Source of the DNA: Hyphomicrobiales bacterium
GTDB lineage: Bacteria; Pseudomonadota; Alphaproteobacteria; Rhizobiales; Methylopilaceae
Assembly (NCBI GenBank): GCA_022842205.1
Contig: JALHQA010000009.1
Span: 1-64,000, forward strand
Direction: 5' to 3'
Length of the DNA: 64,000 nucleotides
Below the pieces are notes generated by a model. That model was not told the DNA's origin and ran no database searches. It worked only from the letters and a program-made list of their open reading frames with translations. Shown here piece by piece: positions 48,159 through 58,700 of this stretch (within the stretch, counting starts at the first letter, position 1; each line of letters begins with the position of its first letter). The translations under genes were made by a program, and so were the position numbers.

Positions 48159-49355
48159 TTACGCAGCAAAAACGGAATGCCTGGGCAATTCCTCCGCCGC
48201 GATGCTGCGCGCCTCACGATCCAAGTTGAGCGCATCCTCTACGCTTTGCGGTGTTCTGGCGAGTCCTCGGGACTTCGACTTTTCAATCACGGTTTCCACG
48301 AGCGCCGGAATTCCGGGGAAGCCGAGCTTACGATCCAAAAATGCCGCCACGGCAATCTCGTTTGCCGCATTGAGGACAGTTGGAATGCCGCCGCCCTCGT
48401 CCAGCGCCGCCAGAGCCAGCCTCAGCGCCGGAAAGCGGGCATGATCGACCGGCTCGAACGTCAGGGAGCCGACCTTGGCCAGGTCCAGCGCCTGGATATT
48501 CGTCACCAGCCGATCCGGCCAGCCCAGACAGTGGGCGATCGGCACACGCATATCCGCCGGCGCGAGCCCCGCGACCACCGATCCGTCGGTGTAGTTGACC
48601 AGGCCATGAACCACGGACTGCGGGTGGACGAGAACATCCAGCTGGTCGCTGCCGACATTGAAAAGATGATGCGCCTCAATCAGTTCGAGGCCCTTGTTCA
48701 TAAGGCTCGCGGAATCGATCGTAACCTTGCGGCCCATGCTCCATGTGGGGTGCTTCAGGGCGTTTTCAGGAGTGGCTGCGGCAATCTGCTCCCGGCTCCA
48801 GGTGCGGAAAGGCCCTCCCGAAGCGGTCAGGATGATCTTCGAGACCTCCTTCGGCTTCCCGGCCATGAGGGCCTGGGCAATCGCGTTGTGCTCGCTATCG
48901 ACCGGCAATATCTCGGCGCCGGCCTCCGCCGCATCACGCATGAAAGCCTCGCCGGCGCAGACAAGGCATTCCTTGTTGGCGAGACCAATCATCCCGCCGC
49001 GACGCACGGCGGCAATGGTCGGCCGCAGCCCGGCGGCGCCGGCGATGGCGCCGAGCGTCCAATCCACGGGACGGCTTGCTGCCTCGCACATGGCCTCCTC
49101 GCCCGCCGCGGCCTCAATGCCAGAGCCCGCCAGAGCTTCCTGCAAGTCCTTGTAGGATTTGGGATTCGCGACAATCGCGATCTTCGCGCCAAGAGTGCGG
49201 GCGACATCGGCCAGCGCCCCGGCATCATTGCCGGAGGCCACGGCCTCGACCCGGTAGCGATCCGGCTGCTGGAGCAGAAGATCGATCGTCGAACGGCCGA
49301 TGGAGCCGGTCGCACCCAGTAGCGTGACCGTCCGCGGCCCTGAATTGTTCACCAC
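48159..49355 (-). CDS. dxr: 1-deoxy-D-xylulose 5-phosphate reductoisomerase
   Basis: Second enzyme of the MEP isoprenoid pathway, making MEP with NADPH. The 398-residue protein has TVTLLGATGSIGRSTIDLLL (NADPH), NKECLVCAGEAF, LPVDSEHNAIAQAL (metal/substrate), SMGRKVTIDSASLMNKGLELIEAHHLF and the C-terminal LNAANEIAV. Start is one of two adjacent GTG codons (49355 or 49352); the latter overlaps the cdsA stop as GTGA. A GGAG site precedes. Confidence 0.96.
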   Translation of the reverse strand: MVNNSGPRTVTLLGATGSIGRSTIDLLLQQPDRYRVEAVASGNDAGALADVARTLGAKIAIVANPKSYKDLQEALAGSGIEAAAGEEAMCEAASRPVDWTLGAIAGAAGLRPTIAAVRRGGMIGLANKECLVCAGEAFMRDAAEAGAEILPVDSEHNAIAQALMAGKPKEVSKIILTASGGPFRTWSREQIAAATPENALKHPTWSMGRKVTIDSASLMNKGLELIEAHHLFNVGSDQLDVLVHPQSVVHGLVNYTDGSVVAGLAPADMRVPIAHCLGWPDRLVTNIQALDLAKVGSLTFEPVDHARFPALRLALAALDEGGGIPTVLNAANEIAVAAFLDRKLGFPGIPALVETVIEKSKSRGLARTPQSVEDALNLDREARSIAAEELPRHSVFAA

Positions 49356-50032
49356 AGCAAAACTCCGCGCCCCGCCGCATCCAAACCGCCACGCGATACA
49401 CCGAGTACCAGCGCGAACAGCCCCGCCAGCACAAAGCCGTCGAGTCTGTCCATCAGCCCGCCATGGCCGGGGATCAGCGAGCCGCTATCCTTTACCCCAA
49501 AACGGCGCTTGAGAGAGGACTCAAAAAGATCCCCGCCCTGGCTGAGGACGGCCGCCAGGGCGCTGACCAGCGCCACGGGCACAAGGGCCGAAGCACCGAA
49601 CCAGGCCGCGATTCCGGTCGCGGCTGCGACCGCAAACAGCGTGCCCCCGATAAAGCCGGCCCATGTCTTCTTCGGCGAAATCCTTGGCCAAAGCTTCGGG
49701 CCGCCGATCAGGCGTCCGCAGAAATAGGCCGCGGTGTCGCTGCCCCAGACCACCGCGAACAGCCACAGAACGGCCGCGAGGCCCATCTCGTTGTCCATAC
49801 GCAAAACAATCGGAGCCGCGAGCGCCACACCGGCGTAAAGAAGGCCCGGGAATTTCCAGCCGACGCTGGCGCCGGTGAGCTTCCACCACTCGTAGAAAAT
49901 CCCTGTTGCGGCCAGAAGCCAGAACAGAAAAAACGCAACGCCCCCGGCCCATGCCGCGCCGAGGGCAACCGTCGCCATGACGATTCCCGATGCTACGCGG
50001 GTCTTGAGTTCGGAGGATTTGCGCGGCGCCAA
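49349..50032 (-). CDS. cdsA: Phosphatidate cytidylyltransferase
   Basis: Makes CDP-diacylglycerol for phospholipid synthesis. The 227-residue membrane protein ends with the family signature SSLKRRFGVKDSGSLIPGHG followed by GLMDRLDGF; GSDTAAYFCGRLIGGPKLWPRISPKKTW is the other conserved stretch. Start is TTG at 50032, six bases after the uppS stop; the protein is shorter than E. coli CdsA (285), as is usual in this group. Confidence 0.93.
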   Translation of the reverse strand: MAPRKSSELKTRVASGIVMATVALGAAWAGGVAFFLFWLLAATGIFYEWWKLTGASVGWKFPGLLYAGVALAAPIVLRMDNEMGLAAVLWLFAVVWGSDTAAYFCGRLIGGPKLWPRISPKKTWAGFIGGTLFAVAAATGIAAWFGASALVPVALVSALAAVLSQGGDLFESSLKRRFGVKDSGSLIPGHGGLMDRLDGFVLAGLFALVLGVSRGGLDAAGRGVLLW

Positions 50033-50038
50033 GTGGCG

Positions 50039-50800
50039 TTACCGCCGCGCCGCTTCGAGGCCGCCGAAACGGCGCTCGCGCCCGCGGAACTCCGCCAGCG
50101 CAGTCTCAAGCGCCTCGCGGGTGAAGTCGGGCCAATGCATGGGGAGGAACACGAATTCCGAATAGGCAGCCTGCCACAGCAGGAAATTCGACAGACGCTG
50201 TTCGCCAGACGTACGTATGACGAGGTCCGGATCTGGAATCCCGGAGGTATCGAGCCCCTGCCCGATCATATCCGGCGTGATGTCCTCTGCCGCGACCCGG
50301 CCTTCGGCCACATCGCGGGCGATGCGGCGGACGGCGGCCGCGATCTCCTGCCGGGCGCCATAGTTGAAGGCGACGACGAGCGTGAGCGCGGTGTTGCCGC
50401 GCGTGAGGTTTTCGCATTCGTCGATCAGCGCGCGAATATCCGGTTCGAGACCTTCACGCTCGCCGATGATGCGTACGCACACATTCGACTTGTGAAGTTC
50501 GGCAAGATCCTCGCGCACGAACCTGCGCAGCAAATTCATGAGATCGAGAATCTCGCTCTTCGGCCGCGACCAGTTTTCAGACGAGAAGCTGTAGAGCGTG
50601 AGATATTTCACACCGAGTTCGCCGGCCGCCCTGACCGCGCGCCGAACCGCTTCAACGCCGCGCCGATGACCTTCGACGCGCGGCAGGCCGCGCGCCGCGG
50701 CCCAGCGTCCATTGCCGTCCATGATGATGGCGATGTGTTCGGGCACGGGGGCTTCCCCGCCCTGCGCGGCCTCTATGGCCTTGCGTTCGATCGCGCTCAT
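50039..50800 (-). CDS. uppS: Isoprenyl transferase (undecaprenyl diphosphate synthase)
   Basis: Builds the C55 carrier lipid for peptidoglycan and O-antigen. The 253-residue cis-prenyltransferase has [20 protein letters not shown] with catalytic Asp, [27 protein letters not shown], and the product-end motif [20 protein letters not shown]. The ATG at 50800 starts [13 protein letters not shown]; it lies 19 bases after the frr stop. Confidence 0.97.
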   Translation of the reverse strand: MSAIERKAIEAAQGGEAPVPEHIAIIMDGNGRWAAARGLPRVEGHRRGVEAVRRAVRAAGELGVKYLTLYSFSSENWSRPKSEILDLMNLLRRFVREDLAELHKSNVCVRIIGEREGLEPDIRALIDECENLTRGNTALTLVVAFNYGARQEIAAAVRRIARDVAEGRVAAEDITPDMIGQGLDTSGIPDPDLVIRTSGEQRLSNFLLWQAAYSEFVFLPMHWPDFTREALETALAEFRGRERRFGGLEAARR

Positions 50801-50819
50801 CAGTTCGGCAAGACCTCTC

Positions 50820-51383
50820 TCAAACCTGTGTGATCTCTTTTTCCTTGGTAGCGAGCAGCTGATCGATCTCGGCGATCGCCGCATCCGTCGCCTTCTGAAC
50901 GGCGTCGGAATCCCGCCGCTCGTCGTCCTCGGTGATGTCGCCGTCCTTCTGCAGCTTCTTGAGAAGGTCGAGACCGTCACGCCGGACGTGGCGGACAGCA
51001 ATACGCGCCTGCTCGGCATATTTGTGGCCGACCTTGACCAGTTCCTGTCGGCGCTCCGCGTTCAGTTCCGGAATCGGAATGCGCAGAAGCGTGCCTTCGG
51101 TGATCGGGTTGAGACCGAGATTGGCCTCGCGAATGCCGCGCTCGACCGCCCCGACCATCGACTTGTCCCAGACCTGAACCGACAGCATGCGCGGTTCCGG
51201 CACCGACACCGACGCCACCTGGTTGAGCGGCATATGGGAGCCATAGGCCTCCACGTTGACCGGCTCCAGCATCGTGGCGGAGGCGCGGCCGGTTCTGAGG
51301 CCGCCCAGTTCGGTCTTCAGCACGGAGACCGCACCCGCCATGCGGCGCTTGATCTCGGCGATGTCGAAAGAAGCGGCTGCCAT
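50820..51383 (-). CDS. frr: Ribosome recycling factor
   Basis: Splits post-termination ribosomes with EF-G. The 187-residue protein has the family features [60 protein letters not shown] and the coiled C-terminal KEKEITQV. Length matches E. coli (185). Confidence 0.98.
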   Translation of the reverse strand: MAAASFDIAEIKRRMAGAVSVLKTELGGLRTGRASATMLEPVNVEAYGSHMPLNQVASVSVPEPRMLSVQVWDKSMVGAVERGIREANLGLNPITEGTLLRIPIPELNAERRQELVKVGHKYAEQARIAVRHVRRDGLDLLKKLQKDGDITEDDERRDSDAVQKATDAAIAEIDQLLATKEKEITQV

Positions 51384-51436
51384 ATCTGTCGTCCCCCTTG
51401 TCCCGTGATGTCCGGGCGAAGTTTCCTGGGCGGGGG

Positions 51437-52153
51437 TCAGGCGCCGACGAGCGTACCGCGCCCTGTGCCCATGACCGCAGCCTGGATCGACCCCGGTTCG
51501 TGAATTGAGAACACGATTACAGGAATGCGGTTCTCGCGGGCAAGGGCGAACGCCGCCGCGTCCATGACCTTGAGATCGCGGGCCAGAGCCTCGTCGAAAC
51601 TGAGCTTGTCATAGCGCTTGGCCGTCTTGTCGAGCTTCGGATCGGCCGTGTAGACGCCATCGACATTGGTGGCCTTCAGCAGCACTTCGCAGCTCATCTC
51701 GGCCGCACGCAGGGCCGCGGCCGTATCCGTGGTGAAGAACGGGTTGCCGGTGCCGGCGGCGAAGATCATCACATGGCCGCGCTCGAAATGGCGCAGCGCC
51801 GACTGCCGTGTGAAGGTTTCGCAGATGGCCGGCATGTCCAGCGCCGACATGACCCGGGCGGTGGCGCCCTGACGCTCGATAGAGGCGCCGAGCGCCAGCG
51901 CATTCATGACTGTCGCCAGCATGCCCATGTAATCGCCGGTCGCGCGGTCGATACCGCTGGCCGCGACCTGGACACCGCGGAAGATATTGCCGCCGCCGAC
52001 GACCAGCGCGACTTCGACGTTCTGCGAGCGAAGGGAAACGATGTCGGCCGCGATGCGATCGACCGTGGCGGGGTCGAGGCCGAAACCGGCCTCGCCCATC
52101 AGTGCCTCACCGGAAATCTTCACGAGCACGCGCTTGTAAAGCGGTCTTGCCAT
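51437..52153 (-). CDS. pyrH: UMP kinase
   Basis: Phosphorylates UMP to UDP; hexameric amino-acid-kinase fold. The 238-residue protein has [62 protein letters not shown] and KMDAAAF-type [20 protein letters not shown]. Downstream of tsf as usual. Confidence 0.98.
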   Translation of the reverse strand: MARPLYKRVLVKISGEALMGEAGFGLDPATVDRIAADIVSLRSQNVEVALVVGGGNIFRGVQVAASGIDRATGDYMGMLATVMNALALGASIERQGATARVMSALDMPAICETFTRQSALRHFERGHVMIFAAGTGNPFFTTDTAAALRAAEMSCEVLLKATNVDGVYTADPKLDKTAKRYDKLSFDEALARDLKVMDAAAFALARENRIPVIVFSIHEPGSIQAAVMGTGRGTLVGA

Positions 52154-52180
52154 GCTCGCTTCTCCCGGCCGGAGTTCGGT

Positions 52181-53104
52181 TCAGCGGGTTCCGGCGGCCG
52201 CCGCGACTTCGGCTGCGAAGTCGCTTTCCTCTTTCTCGACACCCTCGCCGAGCGCGTAGCGTACAATGGCCGCGATCTTGATCGGCGCACCGATGCCGCC
52301 CTCGGCCTCCTTCACCGCCTGCGCGACGGTCTTGGAACCATCGTGCACGTAGGCCTGATCCAGAAGGGTGACTTCCTTGTAGTAGCTCTTGAGGCCCGAT
52401 TCGACGATCTTCTCTTGCACGTTGGCAGGCTTGCCCTGGTGCTTTTCCAGAAGGATCGCCTTCTCGCGCTCGACGGTCGCCGGATCGATGCCGGACGCGT
52501 CGACGGCCAGCGGGTTCATGGCGGCGACATGCATCGCGATGCCGCGGCCAAGCGCCGACAGCTTCTCGACATCGCCCTTGGATTCCAGCGCGACCAGCAC
52601 GCCGATGCGGCCGAGGCCTTCGGTGACCGCGCCGTGCACGTAGGAAGCGATGACGCCATCATTGACCGTGAGCTTGGCGGCGCGGCGGAACGTCATGTTT
52701 TCGCCGATGGTGGCGATGAGCTCGTTGAGCTTGTCCTTGAGCGCAACCGTGCCGCCGGGGAAATGCGCCGCCTCGATGGCCGCGACCGTGCCGTCGGTGT
52801 TCAGCGCGACTTTCGCGACTTCGCGCACGAAAGCCTGGAAATCCGGGTTACGGGAGACGAAGTCGGTCTCGGAATTGATCTCGATCGCCGTGGCGGTCTT
52901 GCCCGAGGATTCGACGGCGACGAGGCCTTCGGCCGCGACCCGGCCGGCCTTCTTGGCCGCCTTGGCGAGGCCCTTCTTGCGCAGCCAATCGACCGCCGCC
53001 TCAATGTCGCCGTTCGTTTCCTGCAGCGCGGCTTTGCAATCCATCATGCCGGCGCCGGTTTTCTCGCGCAGCTCTTTCACCAGCGCGGCAGTGATCTCGG
53101 CCAT
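52181..53104 (-). CDS. tsf: Elongation factor Ts
   Basis: Nucleotide exchange factor for EF-Tu. The 307-residue protein opens with the family N-terminal domain ([39 protein letters not shown]) with the TDFV motif in [10 protein letters not shown], and a dimerisation region with [11 protein letters not shown]. Length is normal. Confidence 0.98.
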   Translation of the reverse strand: MAEITAALVKELREKTGAGMMDCKAALQETNGDIEAAVDWLRKKGLAKAAKKAGRVAAEGLVAVESSGKTATAIEINSETDFVSRNPDFQAFVREVAKVALNTDGTVAAIEAAHFPGGTVALKDKLNELIATIGENMTFRRAAKLTVNDGVIASYVHGAVTEGLGRIGVLVALESKGDVEKLSALGRGIAMHVAAMNPLAVDASGIDPATVEREKAILLEKHQGKPANVQEKIVESGLKSYYKEVTLLDQAYVHDGSKTVAQAVKEAEGGIGAPIKIAAIVRYALGEGVEKEESDFAAEVAAAAGTR

Positions 53105-53132
53105 CTCGTCCTCGTATGTCGGTAGTGTAATG

Positions 53133-53158
53133 ACGCGCGGGCATTGTCGCCCGCGCGT
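53133..53158 (-). terminator. Attenuator-type hairpin between rpsB and tsf
   Basis: ACGCGCGGGC (53133-53142) and GCCCGCGCGT (53149-53158) form a ten-pair stem with loop ATTGTC. No T-tract follows on the minus strand, so it probably gives partial termination or an RNA processing/stability boundary between rpsB and tsf, as described for this gene pair in other bacteria. Confidence 0.6.
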
Positions 53159-53172
53159 ATGTCAATACAATG

Positions 53173-54177
53173 TCAGGCGGGCAGAAGCTCGCGCGCCTGC
53201 GCGGCCCAGCCGGCGATCTTGCCGCCGGTCTTGAGATCGGCTTCGACCGCAGCCGTATCGGCCTCGTTGAGCGCCGAGAGCTGCCAGTAGTGGAAGATGC
53301 CGTAGTCGTTCAGCTTCTTCTCGAGCTGCGGGCCGACGCCCGGGAGCTTGGTGAGATCGTCCGGAGCGCCACGCGGAGCGGCGAGCTTTTCGAACGCCTC
53401 GCCTGCGGCGGGGCTTTCCGCCGGGAGTTCCTCGACGATAACCGGCTCTTCGGCAGCGCCGAGATCCTGGCCCGCGCGGCCCTGCGCACGGCCGATACCG
53501 TCGACCGCGGCGCGCGCGACGAGATCGCAGATCAGCGCGATGGCGCGGCCGGCGTCGTCGTTGCCCGGGATCGGATAGGTGATGCCATCCGGATCGCAAT
53601 TCGAGTCCACCACGGCGGCAACCGGGATGCCGAGGCGACGAGCCTCCTGAATCGCGATCTGCTCCTTGTTGGTGTCGATGACGAACAGGAGATCCGGCAG
53701 ACCGCCCATATCGCGGATGCCACCAAGGGCGCGGTCCAGCTTTTCCTTCTCGCGCGAGAGCGTCAGACGCTCTTTCTTGGTGAAGCCCTTGCCCTCGCCT
53801 TCGCCGGACAGAACTTCTTCAAGCTTGCGCAGGCGCGCGATCGAATTGGAGATCGTCTTCCAGTTGGTCAGCATGCCGCCGAGCCAGCGGGAATTGACGT
53901 AGTATTGCGCGGAGCGCTTCGCGGCCTCCGCGACCTGTTCCTGCGCCTGGCGCTTCGTACCGACAAAGAGCACGCGGCCGCCCTTGGCCACGGTGTCGGA
54001 CACTTGGACCAGCGCGGCGTTGAGCAGCGGCACGGTCTGCGACAGATCGAGGATGTGGATGTTGTTGCGGGTTCCGAAAATGAACGGAGCCATTTTCGGG
54101 TTCCAGCGGTGGGCCTGGTGGCCGAAATGCACGCCAGCTTCCAGCAGCGCGCGCAGGTTTACATCAGGAAGAGCCAT
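53173..54177 (-). CDS. rpsB: 30S ribosomal protein S2 with C-terminal HhH-like extension
   Basis: S2 proper covers about residues 1-225 ([71 protein letters not shown]). About 100 extra residues follow: an acidic linker, then [19 protein letters not shown] and [18 protein letters not shown], a helix-hairpin-helix-like domain. This extension is common in Alphaproteobacteria. The ATG at 54177 follows CGGAG. First gene of the long leftward cluster. Confidence 0.97.
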   Translation of the reverse strand: MALPDVNLRALLEAGVHFGHQAHRWNPKMAPFIFGTRNNIHILDLSQTVPLLNAALVQVSDTVAKGGRVLFVGTKRQAQEQVAEAAKRSAQYYVNSRWLGGMLTNWKTISNSIARLRKLEEVLSGEGEGKGFTKKERLTLSREKEKLDRALGGIRDMGGLPDLLFVIDTNKEQIAIQEARRLGIPVAAVVDSNCDPDGITYPIPGNDDAGRAIALICDLVARAAVDGIGRAQGRAGQDLGAAEEPVIVEELPAESPAAGEAFEKLAAPRGAPDDLTKLPGVGPQLEKKLNDYGIFHYWQLSALNEADTAAVEADLKTGGKIAGWAAQARELLPA

Positions 54178-54276
54178 CTTGTATTCTCCGGTTAGCCGCC
54201 GCGGACGTGACCTCGTTCCCGGATGGGCCGAGGCACCGGATCGCAAAAGCGAAAGTCCGCGTGTGGAATGTGGCGG

Positions 54277-54305
54277 CTTATAGGGGAAGCGGCCGAAGGA
54301 CGCAA
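54277..54305 (-). promoter_or_regulatory. Predicted housekeeping promoter of rpsB
   Basis: On the minus strand TTGCGT (54305-54300) and TATAAG (54282-54277) with a 17-base spacer, about 93 bases before the rpsB start, leaving a long untranslated leader that could bind S2 for autoregulation. The rest of the 303-base gap to the TerC gene holds no recognised element. Confidence 0.6.
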
Positions 54306-54480
54306 GGCGAACTCACGGCCCGTAAAGCGACGATTCCGCGACTTCCGCTCGAATAATACGTTTTTGCTATGTTTTTTCTGTGGCGTGCTCGAGTCCGCCC
54401 GAGGCGCCGTATCTTCACGGTTGAGACGCTCGTCCATGGGCGCATAATACAGCCATGACACCACCCCACGGCCGCAGGCG

Positions 54481-55179
54481 ATGGACGACCTCCTGAGCCC
54501 CGGATTTCTTCTGGCCCTTGGTCAGATCATCTGGATCAATGCGCTCCTGTCCGGCGACAACGCGGTCGTCATTGCTCTCGCCTGCCGGGGCCTGCCCGAC
54601 AACCAGAAGAAAATCGGCATTCTTGCCGGCGCGGCGGCGGCGGTGCTGCTGCGCATAATTTTCACCGCGCTCATCGTGGTCCTGCTGGGCGTTCCCTACC
54701 TGAAGGTGATCGGCGCCGCCGCGCTGCTGTGGATCGCGGTCGACCTTCTGAAGCCCAAGAGTGAAGACAATGCCGAGATCGCCGAAAGCAGCTCGCTTCT
54801 GAAGGCTGTCGGCACCATCGCGCTCGCCGACATCATCATGAGCCTCGACAATGTCATCGCCATCGCGGGCGCGGCCCATGGCGACTGGAGGCTCATCATC
54901 CTCGGCCTTCTGATCTCCGTTCCGCTGATCGTCGCCGGCAGCGCGCTGATCCTGAAGATCATCGAACGCTTTCCGGCGGTCGTCTGGCTGGGCGCGGCGC
55001 TGCTCGGTTTCGTGGCCGGCGAGATGCTGATGTCAGATGCCGCCGTCCTTGAGCGGCTCGGCGAGCCGTTCGTCCATCACTGGGAACGGCCGGTCGCGAT
55101 CCTTGCCGCCATCGCGGTCGTCGGGATCGGTTTTTTCCTCGTCCGCCGCCACCGCAGGAAAGACAGCGCCGGCACCTGA
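54481..55179 (+). CDS. TerC family membrane protein (YjbE type)
   Basis: A 232-residue protein with seven helices. The two acidic helix motifs INALLSGDNAVVIALACRGL and LADIIMSLDNVIAIAGAAHG are the metal-ion-binding hallmark of TerC/LysE-like exporters; a central cytoplasmic loop carries charged residues. Relatives export Mn2+ or load exoenzymes with metal. No manganese riboswitch was recognised upstream. Confidence 0.88.
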   Translation: MDDLLSPGFLLALGQIIWINALLSGDNAVVIALACRGLPDNQKKIGILAGAAAAVLLRIIFTALIVVLLGVPYLKVIGAAALLWIAVDLLKPKSEDNAEIAESSSLLKAVGTIALADIIMSLDNVIAIAGAAHGDWRLIILGLLISVPLIVAGSALILKIIERFPAVVWLGAALLGFVAGEMLMSDAAVLERLGEPFVHHWERPVAILAAIAVVGIGFFLVRRHRRKDSAGT

Positions 55180-55183
55180 CGGC

Positions 55184-55744
55184 TCACCAGCTCTTTGCCG
55201 GCCTTGGCAACACCCGCATCAGCGACCAGGCCAACCCCAGGACGGCCAGGCCAAGAATGACGGACACCGGCAGCCCCTGGTACCACACCATCACCAGCGC
55301 CGCCGCGCACAGCGCGATAACGCCCGGACCCGTGACATAGCGGCTGACTGGTGATGGAGGAGCAGGATTTTCCGTCACGACATAGCTCGCCAGTGCGTTC
55401 AGCAGCGTCGCAATCAGAACCAGCGTGGCAGCGATGGGCAGGATGAAACGCTCCAGCGGCAGCCAGACCTCGGCCGTGACGGTCGAAACGATGCCGTAGG
55501 CAATGATGATGACGCCGAGCCATGCAATCGTATGCGCAACGATCTCGAAAATCGCCAGCGTTTCGCGCGGCAGCTGACGTATGGACGGGCGAACCTTGAC
55601 CGCGGCCGCTGGCGTGGTTTCGGATTTCGGTGTTTCGCTCCGGGCCGGCCGTTCGAGCTTTTCCGGCTTTTCGGCCTTCTCCGGCTTCTTGAGGGCTTCC
55701 TCGGCCTTGAGGAGTACGTCGGTGCCTTGCATCTCGTTTGTCAT
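55184..55744 (-). CDS. Membrane protein with Lys/Glu/Pro-rich cytoplasmic tail, unknown
   Basis: A 186-residue protein. Residues 1-50 are a charged, proline-rich segment (ALKKPEKAEKPEKLERPARS); four helices follow from about residue 65. No known domain. It starts with ATG overlapping the dnaE stop (ATGA), so it is translated with dnaE, yet its nature is unrelated to replication. Function unknown. Confidence 0.72.
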   Translation of the reverse strand: MTNEMQGTDVLLKAEEALKKPEKAEKPEKLERPARSETPKSETTPAAAVKVRPSIRQLPRETLAIFEIVAHTIAWLGVIIIAYGIVSTVTAEVWLPLERFILPIAATLVLIATLLNALASYVVTENPAPPSPVSRYVTGPGVIALCAAALVMVWYQGLPVSVILGLAVLGLAWSLMRVLPRPAKSW

Positions 55745-58700
55745 TCGCTCACCACCTCCACGACACCCGGCACAGCCTTGAGCGCCGCCGCGATCTGCGG
55801 CGACACCCGGTAGCGGCCCGGCAGCCTGATATCGACTTCGGTCGCGCCATCGACCATCAGCACGAGATTGACCTCGCCCTCCCCGCGCTGAAGCTGGGCG
55901 GCGAGATGCTCGACCGGCGCCGCATCGCGCAGAAATATCTGCAGCGACTGAGCCAGTTTCGCGGCGGCATCCTCCAGCCGCTCGACCGCAACGATGCGCG
56001 CGCGCACCTCATCACCGTCGACCGAGGCCTGCAGCGACACGACGACGGATGTGTTGGGCTCCAGAAGATCGCGATATTCGCTGAGCCCCTCGGAAAACAT
56101 GATCGCTTCGTAATGACCGGACGGATCCGACAATTTAACGATGCCCATACGGTTTCCGGACTTCGTGCGCTTCTCCTGCCGCGAGAGAACGGTCGCCGCC
56201 AGACGGCCAGCCGTCGCGCCCTGGCGCACGGCCGCGGCAAAATCAGTCCAGCGCGAGATCTTCATACGCGCGAGCAGAGGCGCATAGGCATCGAGAGGAT
56301 GGCCGGTGAGAAAGAAGCCGATGGCTTCATATTCCTTGGTCAGCCGATCGCCCGGCAGCCACGCCTGCACATTGCGCGCGCGCAGCGGCGCGGGCCCCGT
56401 ATTGGCAAACAGACCGCCCTGCCCGCTGGCGGCATCTTCCTGCGCGTTTGACGCGATGGCGAGAATTTCTTCAAGCGACGCCACGACGGCGGCGCGGTTC
56501 GGCTCCAGCTCGTCGAAAGCACCGGCCTGCGCCAGGCTTTCGAGCGTGCGCTTGTTGACCTGTTTCGGATCGAGACGGCGCGCGAAGTCGGACAGATCCT
56601 TGAACGGCCTGTCGCCGCGCATGGCGACAATCGCAGCGGCGGCTTGCGCGCCGACGCCTTTTACAGCGGCGAGCGCATACCGGATCGCGCCTTCGTGCAC
56701 GGCGAATTCGACACCCGAGCGATTGATCGACGGCGGCTCGACGCGAATGCCAAGCCGCTCGCACTCGGTGCGGAACTCCGCGAGCTTGTCGGTCGAACCC
56801 ATGTCGAGCGTCATGGACGCAGCCATGAACTCGACCGGATAATTCGCTTTCAGATAGGCCGTGTGATAGGCGACAAGTGCGTACGCGGCGGCATGGCTCT
56901 TGTTGAAGCCGTAATCGGCGAATTTCTGCAGAAGATCGAAGATCGAATCCGCTTCGCCCTTCTTCACCTCCCGCTCGGTAGCGCCCTGGACGAAAATCGT
57001 GCGCTGCGCATCCATTTCCTTGCGGATTTTCTTGCCCATGGCGCGGCGCAGAAGATCGGCCTGGCCGAGCGAATACCCGGCCAGCACCTGCGCGATCTGC
57101 ATCACCTGTTCCTGGTAGATGATGACGCCGTAGGTTTCCTCGAGGATCGATTTGATCTTCGGATGAGGATAGTCCGGCTCCTCGCGTCCCTGCTTTCGGG
57201 CGCAATAGGTCGGGATATTGGCCATCGGACCAGGGCGGTACAACGCGACGAGCGCCACGATGTCCTCGAACCGGTCGGGCTTCATTTCCAGCAGGGCGCG
57301 CCGCATGCCCGCACTTTCCACCTGGAACACACCGACCGTCTCGCCCTTGGCCATCAGCATATATGCCTTGGCATCGTCGAGCGGGATCGTGGAAATATCG
57401 AGAGCGATGTTCCGCGCTTTCAGATGCGCGACGGTTTTCTCGATGGTCGTGAGCGTTTTCAGGCCGAGGAAGTCGAACTTCACAAGGCCCGCCTGCTCCA
57501 CCCATTTCATGTTGAACTGGGTGACCGGCATGTCGGAGCGCGGATCGCGATAGAGCGGCGTGAACTCCGCGAGCGGCCGGTCTCCGATGACGATGCCGGC
57601 CGCATGGGTCGATGCGTGACGGTACAGACCTTCGAGTTTCAGGGCGATGTCGATCATGCGGCCGACGCGCGGATCGGCCTCACGCTCCGCCGCGAATTTC
57701 GGCTCGTCCTTGATGGCCTGCGCCAGCGTGACGGGATTGGCCGGATTCTGCGGCACGAGCTTGCAGAGCTTGTCGACCTGTCCATACGGCATTTCCAGCA
57801 CGCGGCCGACATCGCGCATGACGCCGCGCGCCTGAAGCGTGCCGAAGGTGATGATCTGCGCCACACGGTTGAACCCGTACTTCTCCTGCACGTAGCGGAT
57901 GACTTCCTCGCGACGGTCCTGACAGAAATCGATGTCGAAGTCCGGCATCGAGACGCGGTCAGGATTGAGGAAACGCTCGAACAGAAGGCCGAAGCGCATG
58001 GGATCGAGATCGGTGATCGTCAGCGACCACGCAACCAGAGAGCCCGCGCCGGAGCCGCGGCCCGGGCCAACAGGAATCCCCTGCACTTTCGCCCATTTGA
58101 TGAAGTCGGCGACGATCAGGAAGTAGCCGGGAAACTTCATGCTCTCGATGACATTGAGCTCGAAGTCCAGACGCGCGGCGTAATCCTGCTCGGTGAAGCC
58201 TTCGGCGCGTCCATGCACCGATAGCCGCGCTTTCAGCCCCGCCTCCGCCTGCCGGCGCAGTTCCGCAGCCTCGTCGCCATCCTGCGTGAAGCGGGGGAGC
58301 ATCGGCTTGGTCGACTGCGGGCGGAACGCGCAGCGGCGCGCGATCTCGACCGTGTTCTCGATGGCTTCCGGCAAGTCCCTGAACAGCGCAATCATGTCCG
58401 CGCGCGACTTGAAGTAATGCTCCGGCGTGACCTGACGCCGGTCGCCGTCCGACACGAACCTGCCCTCGGCGATGGCGAGCAGCGCATCATGCGCCTCATA
58501 GTCCGCGGGCGTCGCGAAATAGCATTCGTTGGTGGCGACGAGCGGCAGTGCGTGCTCATAGGCCAGCGCAACCAGCCGTTTCTCGGCATAGCGCTCCGAA
58601 TCGAGGCCGTGACGCTGCAGCTCGACGTAAAGCCGGTCGCCGAACACATCCTTGAGCCGTTGCAGACGCCCGGCGGCGAGATCGTCCCGCGCGTCGGCGA

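Noticed and set aside
54306-54480. yybP-ykoY manganese riboswitch before the TerC-family gene
   Set aside because: The conserved internal-loop sequences were not found in the leader.
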